Below the pieces are notes generated by a model. That model did not search any database. It saw only the letters and a list, made by a program, of their open reading frames with translations, and was not told where the DNA came from. The position numbers and the translations under genes are program-made. This document shows positions 43,090 to 51,018 of a stretch of DNA of 64,000 nucleotides, one piece after another. Source of the stretch: an uncultured Poribacteria bacterium (GTDB taxonomy: Bacteria > Poribacteria > WGA-4E > WGA-3G); assembly GCA_951812525.1 (NCBI GenBank), contig OX638316.1, positions 1,128,506 to 1,192,505 on the forward strand, read 5' to 3'. How positions within the stretch are numbered: position 1 is the stretch's first letter; each line of letters begins with the position of its first letter.

Positions 43090-45693
43090 TCATTCTGCAA
43101 TAAACAGAAAATCGCTTCCTGGCTCATTCCGACCAAATTCATCAAAACAGGGTGTAGGATCATTGAGATTCCTAAGGTAAGTTAAAATTTCCTTTATGGT
43201 CAGGATGTTGTCGTGACCACCCTTGCTCCGCAAAGCACCAAGCAAGGCACGAACAAACTTGGAGTTGTCAGGCACTCGCTCATTAGCTCCTGATGTCAAA
43301 TACCACCGAGTCGTGTATGTCATTATCCGATCAATATCTGCCTGTGAGAGGACGTCGGAAACACTGTCTGCTTCGCCACGCGGAATAAGTCGTTCATCAA
43401 AAGTTCCACTATAGCAGGTATCCATCAGCAAAAAAATGTGTTTACACGACATCCTGTCAATAAAATCGCGGAAATAGGAATGGGAAAAGTAACTTTCCCT
43501 GTAATTGTCATGCTCAGGACCTTCTGTGTCTCGACAAACAAGAGACCCCATATTGGCTACCTTATTAAAATCTCCATGCCCCGCAAAGAAGATTAACAGT
43601 TGGTCTTCAGGTGCATATTCCTTCTGTGCATATTTGTGTAGTTCGCGAAGAATATCTGCCTTCGTTGGGTTCTGAATCAACTCAGTTTGAAAACCATAAA
43701 TGCTTTCCAAATCATGCTTGATGTCCCGGGCGTCAGCGATGGGATACCGGAGATTGGGCCAGTGGTCATAGGTATTCACAGCAAACAACAACGCGTAATT
43801 TTTCCGTGGTGGAGATGGGATCGGATCAATAATTACATCCTTGAATGCCTGATTACCCAATGTGTCTGTTGCTGTCACGCGAATTAGGTAATCCTCATAA
43901 ACCAACGGAACTGTTGCTTCAAACCTGCCTTCCGTAATCTGTACTTCTATGCCTTTAACCTTAACTTCAGCAACTCCACTTGGATCGGTAACTGTGCCTG
44001 AAATAAGGACAGACTCTGTAGATAAGAAGTCTGGAGATTGAAATCCACGCTCTGTCCTGCTCGCTGGAGAGGAGATACTAATATTAGGTCCAGTAGTGTC
44101 CCGGACGATAGTGAGTTGGTCTGTACCCACATTACCGCTCGTGTCTGTCGCCGTGACACGGATCAGATTCTCACCTTCAAATAACTGGACTATTGTAGTA
44201 AAAGCACCATTCGCCGAGATCGTCGTTCCTACGTCATCTACTCTGACTTCGTTAACACCATTGTCATCAGTGGCACTGCCTTCAATAGTAAACTGCCTCG
44301 CAGCCACACGAGCATCACGCGATGCAGGTGAGTGAATAAAAATCTCCGGTGGTGTCGGGTCCTCGAGAATAGAATGAGGCTTTTCGACAATGAACTGGTG
44401 TGTACCCATGTTACCATACACATCTGTTGCAATAATACGAATCTCATTTTTCTCCTGATTGAGCGGGATTGTCGCTCTGAATACATCCTCCTCTAAAACA
44501 AAAGTTTCCCTACCGTTGATCCGAACTTCGGCAACTCTGCTGTCATCAGAAACGCTGACCTCAACAGGAATCTGTCTAACACTTGAGTCTACGACCCGTT
44601 CCATAGGTGAGCGAATAACAATTTCGGGTGGGATCGTGTCTTGATCATGCGGTATACCCTCATTCTTGACCGTTCTATCATCAATTGGAGGCGGTTCAAC
44701 CCCGAAATAGGAGAGATCCCAGAGTAAAACAGTACGGTCTCGGCTACCGCTGGCGAGTAGCAGCCCATCCGGTGAAAATGCAACAGAAGTTACCCCACCG
44801 TGATGTCCCGTAAGCGTGTTAATTTCGCGACGCTCCACAACATCCCACAATCTAACAGTGTAATCAACACAAGCAGAAGCAAGAAACTTTCCATCGGGCG
44901 AAAACGCTATTGCTTCGGCGTAAGCATAGAGACTATTCCTAATTTCAAAAGTAGCAAAGTTTTCTCCAGAAGAGACATCCCAGAGTCTGATAGTGTTATC
45001 ACGACTACTACTTGCAAGCATCTCACCATCGGGCGAAAATACAACAGCGTGCACAACGCTCCTATGTCCGGCGAGGGTTTTGAGCATGTGCTGATTGGCA
45101 ACATCCCAAATTTTGATAGTCCCATCGCGACTTGCCGAGGCGAGTAACCTTCCATCTCGAGAAAACGTAACTGATTCAACGAGGGCATCATGGCTGGAAA
45201 AAGTGGCAATGGAACGACTTTGAAGGACATTCCACAACCTAACGGAGCCCTCCTGATCTCCGCCACCGCTCGCAAGCATTTTTCCATCGGGTGAAAACGC
45301 AATCGACTCTACCCAACCACCATGTCTAAGAGAGACACGGCTGTGTTCAGAAGAGACATGCCACAGTCTCACATAGCCATCAAGACTTGCTGAGGCAAGC
45401 AACTGTCCTGTGGGCGAAAAGGCAATCGACATCACCGATTTGCCGTGCTCAATAAAAGACTCACGCTTGCTTCTGTCGGCAACATCCCATAATATGACAG
45501 CGTTATCATCACCACCGCTTGCGAGTAACTCGCCATCAGGAGAAAAAGCGACGGTGTACACCGAAGCACCAGGACTAAATCGTTCTATCACGCCATCAGG
45601 AAGGCGATCGGTGGACGACTGTCCATTTGCAACGGTTAAACTCACTAAATAGGTGAGGAGCATTACATTAAAGAGGAAAATTTTGCGTTTCAT
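43090..45693 (-). CDS. Exported WD40 propeller-Ig-caspase (peptidase C14) protein
   Basis: An 867-residue protein with an N-terminal signal peptide ending VANGQ. Seven WD40 blades (about 40-335, FSPDG..LASG...LWDV) are followed by three Ig-like modules of about 90 residues, each starting PPEI or GPNI and containing RVTATD. The C-terminal caspase fold is NYALLFAVNTYDHWPNLRYPIADARDI, with His near 704 in FFAGHGDF and Cys near 758 in LLMDTCYSG. The catalytic pair is intact, so it should be a metacaspase-like protease active outside the cytoplasm. It has its own promoter (45763-45791) and is followed by the LPP20/DUF4384 lipoprotein. Confidence 0.9.
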   Translation of the reverse strand: MKRKIFLFNVMLLTYLVSLTVANGQSSTDRLPDGVIERFSPGASVYTVAFSPDGELLASGGDDNAVILWDVADRSKRESFIEHGKSVMSIAFSPTGQLLASASLDGYVRLWHVSSEHSRVSLRHGGWVESIAFSPDGKMLASGGGDQEGSVRLWNVLQSRSIATFSSHDALVESVTFSRDGRLLASASRDGTIKIWDVANQHMLKTLAGHRSVVHAVVFSPDGEMLASSSRDNTIRLWDVSSGENFATFEIRNSLYAYAEAIAFSPDGKFLASACVDYTVRLWDVVERREINTLTGHHGGVTSVAFSPDGLLLASGSRDRTVLLWDLSYFGVEPPPIDDRTVKNEGIPHDQDTIPPEIVIRSPMERVVDSSVRQIPVEVSVSDDSRVAEVRINGRETFVLEEDVFRATIPLNQEKNEIRIIATDVYGNMGTHQFIVEKPHSILEDPTPPEIFIHSPASRDARVAARQFTIEGSATDDNGVNEVRVDDVGTTISANGAFTTIVQLFEGENLIRVTATDTSGNVGTDQLTIVRDTTGPNISISSPASRTERGFQSPDFLSTESVLISGTVTDPSGVAEVKVKGIEVQITEGRFEATVPLVYEDYLIRVTATDTLGNQAFKDVIIDPIPSPPRKNYALLFAVNTYDHWPNLRYPIADARDIKHDLESIYGFQTELIQNPTKADILRELHKYAQKEYAPEDQLLIFFAGHGDFNKVANMGSLVCRDTEGPEHDNYRESYFSHSYFRDFIDRMSCKHIFLLMDTCYSGTFDERLIPRGEADSVSDVLSQADIDRIMTYTTRWYLTSGANERVPDNSKFVRALLGALRSKGGHDNILTIKEILTYLRNLNDPTPCFDEFGRNEPGSDFLFIAE

Positions 45694-45762
45694 TCGACCA
45701 ACGTATTTCTACTAATCTACGTATACACAGAGTAACCTTGCACCATATCAACAGATTGTCTC

Positions 45763-45791
45763 ATTATAGACAAATGACACATTATCTACAA
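45763..45791 (-). promoter_or_regulatory. Promoter of the exported caspase operon
   Basis: On the minus strand TTGTAG (45786-45791), 17 bases, TATAAT (45763-45768), about 70 bases before the ATG at 45693. Confidence 0.65.
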
Positions 45792-45844
45792 TTATTATAC
45801 ATAAAAAGGGCGATAAATCAAGGCTTTTCGCGCGAGACAGTATC

Positions 45845-46882
45845 TTATTCTACGATGTGAAGGACTTTCTCAATTTCCGGATGGGTGAAATCGCTGGCTG
45901 CTTCAAAACGAAGATGGACTGATACATTTTGAGGGGACATCTCTGAGTCTGTACTGAAACCTAATGATTTAGTCTCTGATGTTTCTGGTTCAATGTTACC
46001 AAATTTTAATTTCCAATTGTCGAAGTGAGGATTATTAGGACTAATTGTTATCATGGTGAATTCCCTAAGCATAGTCTGGGCAGCGTTTTTCACAGTAACT
46101 TTTAATATCGCTTTTTCACCAGCACGCACCCTGTTTTCTACCCACTCTGTTTTTATTCCAACTTGTGGACGAGGCAGAGGATCTGGTATAGGATCTGGTA
46201 TAGGATCTGGACTCGGTATAATTCCCGATACAGTATAATTCCTTCTGTATTGCTTTTCACTAACGACCGTAGAAGCCCGAAACTTCAGCGATTCAAGGTT
46301 TCTGAGGTATGGTGGATATCCCAGTTCAGACAGAAATTCCCTGATTTCAATACGCTCAGTCCCAGTTGTTGTCCGGTAATCTATACCGATATTGCCGTGG
46401 TCGGGAAGTTCAATACGATATGGATGATCTGTTAGCGGTTCCTTTTGGTCTTCTACCAACTTACGATCAAACGGATATGCGAACGCCCAGTAAAGTAGGA
46501 TGTCCGCTGGCACCCCTATCATCACCGCTTTTTCCCACGGCTCTGAATCGTACCAGTCAAATGTATCATCGAGAAAAGTAAAAGTATAGTCGTGATCCCA
46601 ATTATCGTAGAGCACCTTTCCCAAAAGACCTAAGGATACGAGCCCAACACCGAGGTCAGTGAGAGTTATCCGGGGTTTGCGTATGCTATAAGGCTGATAT
46701 GCCAACGTCACAATCAGACTGCTGTCTGTTTCCCTAAATCCGAGTTGGAAATCCCTCTTGGTTTTATTCGCTAGCTTGAGTCCGTACTCCATACGAGTTT
46801 CTGCGAAGCGTACGACTGAGCACCCCGTAATATTTATTAAAATCACAACCATAAGCGTAAACACGGTTAAATTCTGTTTCAT
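45845..46882 (-). CDS. Lipoprotein with two hydrophobic spans and a Pro-Asp linker
   Basis: A 345-residue protein with lipobox NITGC (Cys21). Hydrophobic stretches near residues 75-95 (DLGVGLVSLGLLGKVL) and 120-138 (VMIGVPADILLYWAFAYP) could be membrane spans. A PDPIPDPIPDPLPRP linker near 225 is encoded by 12-bp tandem repeats (46179-46214). The C-terminal 110 residues (RAGEKAILKVTVKNAAQTMLREF, LKFGNIEPETSETKSL) look like an Ig-type module related to CARDB-like domains. ATG 46882 is preferred because GAGG lies 5 bases upstream. It follows the channel gene by 24 bases. The family is not recognised; I infer a partner of the envelope cluster. Confidence 0.7.
   Translation of the reverse strand: MKQNLTVFTLMVVILINITGCSVVRFAETRMEYGLKLANKTKRDFQLGFRETDSSLIVTLAYQPYSIRKPRITLTDLGVGLVSLGLLGKVLYDNWDHDYTFTFLDDTFDWYDSEPWEKAVMIGVPADILLYWAFAYPFDRKLVEDQKEPLTDHPYRIELPDHGNIGIDYRTTTGTERIEIREFLSELGYPPYLRNLESLKFRASTVVSEKQYRRNYTVSGIIPSPDPIPDPIPDPLPRPQVGIKTEWVENRVRAGEKAILKVTVKNAAQTMLREFTMITISPNNPHFDNWKLKFGNIEPETSETKSLGFSTDSEMSPQNVSVHLRFEAASDFTHPEIEKVLHIVE
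46179..46214. repeat. 12-bp tandem repeats encoding Pro-Asp-Pro-Ile linker
   Basis: Three near-perfect copies of ATAGGATCTGGT (plus-strand sense) encode the PDPI repeats of the lipoprotein on the minus strand. The copy number may vary. Confidence 0.8.
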
Positions 46883-46906
46883 AAACGCCTCATTTTTCTC
46901 CGCCAA

Positions 46907-48064
46907 CTAACTCCGGCTCGCCAGTTTATTTGAGAAAATACTGATTAACCCGCCCAACATCATATACCCAAAAATTACCTCCAGTGTGACGAAGAAACGC
47001 GCGGCGGCGTTGTCGGCTACAATATCTCCGAAACCGAGCGTCGTAAAGGTGACAACACTAAAGTAGAAGCAATGCCAAAAAGTTAGCGGTTCATCACTAT
47101 ACATACCCGTGCTTTGATGGAACTGCGGTGCGAAACTTTGCATCCAAGTCGGTGCCCACGTCGGAAGTGGCATGTACGCCAAGGCAAAAAGAAACGCAAA
47201 GAAAAGCGACCAGAATGCCCAAAGCCCCAGACTCCGTCCATAATCGGAACTCCACCGCCATAACCCCGCTAATACAGGATTCGCCTGATTGAAGGCACGA
47301 ATGAACTGCTGGTCGGCGACGTAGCGTTTAAAAAAAGGGTTCGTTACACCGTCTACTTGTTGGCTATCCAAATAAAATTCGGTGGGACGATGCTGCTCTC
47401 TGCTCAGTTTCGCTTTCCCCGCCTGAAAGAGTGTGTCCGGGATATAGTGAGCATCCCGAAAGGTAGCGACAGAAATGAACCGTGCTGCAGCAAAGTTTGT
47501 AGGACCGAGAAATGTAGCGTTATTGAACGTAGTGGTTTCAGGAAACAATGTTCCCGTACAATCAAGTGTGCCTTGAAATAGGGCGCGACGAAAATTGACT
47601 TCATTATGGAAATTAGCTTCGTGGAAAACGGCGTTCTCCCGAAATTGGACCCCATGGAAATCAGCAACGTTGTTAAATCTTGCCCGCCAAAAACTGGCAC
47701 TTTTGCGGAACATTGCACTATGAAAATCAGCGCGTCTCTGAAAGATCGCTTCACGGAATGCACACGGACCGTATAAGACAGCTTCATCTAAGTCAAGAAT
47801 CCCCTCAAAGAGCGTACGCCGAAAGTCAACCTCCTGGTGAAAAACGACTGCCCGAAAATTGACGATGTTTCTAAACGTGCATCCGATGCAAGCGAGTGAT
47901 TTTTTGAGAAGAATCCGGTCGTGTTCATCCCGTTCCAATTCGGTGGAAAAGATATCGACAACCCCTTCAATAATGCAATTCGTAAGGACAACACGACCAG
48001 TATCGGCTTGTAACGCCTCAAGGAAGGTGCGTGCACTGATCGTTTCGCCATGCTTCTCGTACAT
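46907..48064 (-). CDS. Pentapeptide-repeat ion channel (K+ channel type)
   Basis: A 385-residue protein. Residues about 60-220 form pentapeptide repeats (cFRNIVNFRAVVF, FREAIFQRRADFHSAMF, NFRRALFQG). The C-terminal membrane part has one span near 280-300 (LWAFWSLFFAFLFALAYM), a pore loop with the selectivity filter TTLGFGD near 343 and a last span (LEVIFGYMMLGGLISIF). The arrangement, a two-span potassium-type channel after a pentapeptide solenoid, is known in bacteria. It is the first gene of the minus-strand run leading to the lipoprotein and caspase genes. It may set membrane potential in response to a signal sensed by the solenoid. Confidence 0.9.
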   Translation of the reverse strand: MYEKHGETISARTFLEALQADTGRVVLTNCIIEGVVDIFSTELERDEHDRILLKKSLACIGCTFRNIVNFRAVVFHQEVDFRRTLFEGILDLDEAVLYGPCAFREAIFQRRADFHSAMFRKSASFWRARFNNVADFHGVQFRENAVFHEANFHNEVNFRRALFQGTLDCTGTLFPETTTFNNATFLGPTNFAAARFISVATFRDAHYIPDTLFQAGKAKLSREQHRPTEFYLDSQQVDGVTNPFFKRYVADQQFIRAFNQANPVLAGLWRWSSDYGRSLGLWAFWSLFFAFLFALAYMPLPTWAPTWMQSFAPQFHQSTGMYSDEPLTFWHCFYFSVVTFTTLGFGDIVADNAAARFFVTLEVIFGYMMLGGLISIFSNKLASRS

Positions 48065-48214
48065 CTCGTCTACCTCAAAATTCTTCTATAGTAGATTCTA
48101 CAATTAACAGCATACTATTGACAGGTGTGGGTGAAAACTCCCATATCAATCTCTTCAGTAAAGAGTACGGACCTGCCCCTTCCCAGTAACACGTGGGGAC
48201 CCGGACCGAAAACC

Positions 48215-48236
48215 GGCGAGGTTAAAATACCTCGCC
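48215..48236 (-). terminator. Hairpin after the Gfo oxidoreductase gene
   Basis: GGCGAGGT (48215-48222) pairs with ACCTCGCC (48229-48236) around TAAAAT. On the minus strand it follows the oxidoreductase stop by 28 bases, with a short GGTTTTC after it. It is in the same stem family as 1498-1518. Confidence 0.5.
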
Positions 48237-48264
48237 TACCAATTCTAAGGGAAAAGTGGAGAGG

Positions 48265-49425
48265 TTAGCAAGGAAGCTGCGTCCATCCCTGACCTGTTCG
48301 GATCGCGTCAATAGCAACTTGGTAACGCCAGCCGTCTTGAAAAGTCAGGTACGGTTCGTATGGACGGTTCTGAATATCGGCGAGGAAATCCCGAACGAGC
48401 GCGACCCATTTGTTTTGTATGTCGTCACCAATGCGAGGCAATGCATCTGAGAACCGTTGCGGCACGGATAACGCCTCACCCACATCGCTCATATTGTAGA
48501 GCGTGAGAGGACCCAATATACGCCTACCCCCTACGTGGAGCGTTCCGCTCCTGCCGTAGAAAAACAACCCACCGGTAGGCGTATTCGCCAGCATGTCTGG
48601 GTCTGTCCGTATCGTCACAAAAATCGAATTTTCATTATCAGACACCGAACGCGCCAACTTGAAGAGCGCCGAGAATTCGTTCTCAGCGTCGCATACACGC
48701 CACTCAAATTTGGATGCCTCTTCGGGTGTGAGTTCTTTACGCATCCATACCCGAAAGTCGCGAATCTCCGGCACGACAGGTGCTTCCCAAGGAACAGCTC
48801 TGGCTTCACCAACAGCAGCGACAACTTTCATACCCGTCATCCGTTCCAGCATACCGAGTTGATGCGTGAGTCCATTGTTCAATACACCTCCGCCGTATGC
48901 CAAAGCGTTCATCCAATTCCACGGCTTTACTGTCTTTGAAGGCGTACCGTTTGACATTCGACGGGCAGATCTGATATCGGCTGCCTTTAATTCGCCAATG
49001 ACACGCTGCTGAGTTAGAAGCTCACGTACATAAAATACACCAGGCTCATAAAGGTGTGTTGCGGCGAAAGCATGTTTTAATCCCGTGTCTTTAACGAGAT
49101 TGTAGATATGTCCTGCGTCCGCTGCGGTAAGTGCCAACGGTTTTTCGCTAATGATATGACATCCGAGTTCCACCGCTAACTCGATGACCTCGGTCCGCAA
49201 AGTCGCTGGTGTTGTGAGCGCGACGATGTCCGGTTTGTGTTTCAAAAGGCTCTTTCGCCAATCGGTTGAAGCCTCCGGCACTCCTAACCCAGTAGCGACT
49301 TTTTGAACGACATCTGGTTTGCGGGCACAAATTGCCAGCACTTCAACACCGTAGTGTTGAAACGCTTTCGTGTGCCCTTCAGCCGACCAGCCTGCCCCAA
49401 TGACGACTGCTCTTAACTTTTTCAT
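48265..49425 (-). CDS. Gfo/Idh/MocA family oxidoreductase (DUF1501 operon)
   Basis: A 386-residue dinucleotide-dependent dehydrogenase: Rossmann start VVIGAGWSAEGHTKAFQHYG, active-site motif HIISEKPLALTAADAG, then the sheet domain with AFAATHLYEPG. It begins 45 bases after the stop of the DUF1501 gene and is in the same orientation as the preceding PSD1-DUF1501 pair, so it is probably the third gene of that operon. It may work on a sugar or cyclitol. The substrate is unknown. Confidence 0.86.
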   Translation of the reverse strand: MKKLRAVVIGAGWSAEGHTKAFQHYGVEVLAICARKPDVVQKVATGLGVPEASTDWRKSLLKHKPDIVALTTPATLRTEVIELAVELGCHIISEKPLALTAADAGHIYNLVKDTGLKHAFAATHLYEPGVFYVRELLTQQRVIGELKAADIRSARRMSNGTPSKTVKPWNWMNALAYGGGVLNNGLTHQLGMLERMTGMKVVAAVGEARAVPWEAPVVPEIRDFRVWMRKELTPEEASKFEWRVCDAENEFSALFKLARSVSDNENSIFVTIRTDPDMLANTPTGGLFFYGRSGTLHVGGRRILGPLTLYNMSDVGEALSVPQRFSDALPRIGDDIQNKWVALVRDFLADIQNRPYEPYLTFQDGWRYQVAIDAIRTGQGWTQLPC

Positions 49426-49470
49426 CCAATACCCAAGTCCTAATAGGTGCGCTTACAAATCCACCCATTA

Positions 49471-50949
49471 TTACGCCAAAATCTCACTGACAATCCGCGC
49501 TTCTTCCTCAACCCCTGTCAGACGATGGTCAAGTCCTTGGAACTTAAAGGTTAACCGCTCGTGATCAATGCCGAGTCGATTGAGAATCGTAGCATTTATA
49601 TCCCGAACGTGGACAGGGTCGCGGACGATATTGTAACTAAAATCATCCGTTTCACCATGAACGACTCCACCTTTGATTCCACCGCCAGCCATCCAGCGTG
49701 TAAAGCATTTAGGATGATGGTCGCGTCCGTAGTTATCCGGGCTGAGTTTGCCTTGGCAATAAACGGTTCGCCCGAATTCGCCACCCCAGACAACTAAGGT
49801 ATCGTCCAGCATACCACGTTGTTTGAGGTCTTTGACGAGCGCTGCCGAAGGTTGGTCAATGTCGCGAGCCTGATTTCGGATGTTCTTCGGGAGATCGCCG
49901 TGCTGATCCCATCCGCGATGGAAAACTTGGACGAGACGAACATCGCGCTCCATCATCCGACGTGCGAGGATACAACAGTTGGCAAATGTGCCAGGGACCT
50001 TGACCTCAGGACCATACATCTCCAAAACATGGTCTGGCTCTTTCGACAGGTCTGTAAGTTCGGGGACACTTGTCTGCATGCGGAATGCCATTTCATACTG
50101 AGAGATACGGGCGTGGGTTTCCGGATCGCCGATCTCTTCGTAGAGCTCCTTGTTCAACTCAACAAGGGTATCCAGCATCTGTTTTCTTGCTTTCTCACTG
50201 ACACCTTCCGGATTTGAAAGGAATAGAACAGGATCGCCTTGGCTGCGGAGGAGTACGCCTTGATGTTCTGACGGGAGGAACCCAGATCCCCAGAGACGAT
50301 TATAAAGTGCCTGCGCGCCTTTCGGACCACTCCATGTGGCGTTCATTACAATGAAAGCAGGCAGATTTTCATTCTCACTACCGAGCCCGTAACTCAGCCA
50401 AGCACCGAGACTCGGTTTTCCGGGACTTTCATCGCCAGTACAGAAGAAAGTGATTGCTGGATCGTGGTTAATCGCTTCGGTGTGTACCGTTTTGATAATC
50501 GCGAGGTCCTTCGCTATGCTTCCGGTATGCGGTAGTAACTCGCTCATCCACGCACCATCCCCGCCGTTGTCGTACTTTTTGAACTCAAATATGGAAGGGG
50601 CAATCGGAAATTTATCCTGTCCAGAGGTCATCGTGGTGAGGCGCTGTCCCATCCGGACAGATTCTGGAAGATCCGTATCGAACCATTTCCCCATATTCGG
50701 TTTATAGTCATACAGATCAAGCTGCGAGGGGGCACCAGACATAAAGAGGTAGATAGCCTGTTTCGCTTTCGGTGCGAAATGTGGTAACTCTGGTAGCCCT
50801 CCGAATCTCGGTTTTACTTGGCTCTCCAGCGCATTAACAACAGTGTTCGGCAGCAGTGATGCGAGTGCCGCCGCACCGAGCCCCGACGCACATTTACTAA
50901 AGAATTGGCGACGCGTTTCAAGTTTCAGATATTCTTGAATCGGATCCAT
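49471..50949 (-). CDS. DUF1501 protein with Tat-type signal
   Basis: A 492-residue secreted protein of the DUF1501 (alkaline-phosphatase-like superfamily) group found with PSD1 proteins in Planctomycetes. The N-terminus carries a twin-arginine motif (TRRQFF) followed by a hydrophobic segment. Family landmarks are [76 protein letters not shown]-like and VWGGEFGRT. The enzyme role is not established; metal-dependent hydrolysis of a sulfate or phosphate ester is a family-based guess. It starts 65 bases after the stop of the large PSD1 gene and is followed by a Gfo oxidoreductase. Confidence 0.9.
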   Translation of the reverse strand: MDPIQEYLKLETRRQFFSKCASGLGAAALASLLPNTVVNALESQVKPRFGGLPELPHFAPKAKQAIYLFMSGAPSQLDLYDYKPNMGKWFDTDLPESVRMGQRLTTMTSGQDKFPIAPSIFEFKKYDNGGDGAWMSELLPHTGSIAKDLAIIKTVHTEAINHDPAITFFCTGDESPGKPSLGAWLSYGLGSENENLPAFIVMNATWSGPKGAQALYNRLWGSGFLPSEHQGVLLRSQGDPVLFLSNPEGVSEKARKQMLDTLVELNKELYEEIGDPETHARISQYEMAFRMQTSVPELTDLSKEPDHVLEMYGPEVKVPGTFANCCILARRMMERDVRLVQVFHRGWDQHGDLPKNIRNQARDIDQPSAALVKDLKQRGMLDDTLVVWGGEFGRTVYCQGKLSPDNYGRDHHPKCFTRWMAGGGIKGGVVHGETDDFSYNIVRDPVHVRDINATILNRLGIDHERLTFKFQGLDHRLTGVEEEARIVSEILA

Positions 50950-50963
50950 TTATAACTCCTTGC

Positions 50964-51018
50964 ACGGTCGCAAACCGTGCCTGCGAGGGTAGCAGGACAA
51001 GCAGTGTGTCTCGCTACC
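50964..51018. repeat. Two hairpins between the PSD1 and DUF1501 genes
   Basis: GCACGGT/ACCGTGC (about 50964-50982) and GGGTAGC/GCTACCC (about 50988-51018, the latter reaching into the PSD1 stop region). They are likely mRNA structures in the operon. Confidence 0.45.
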
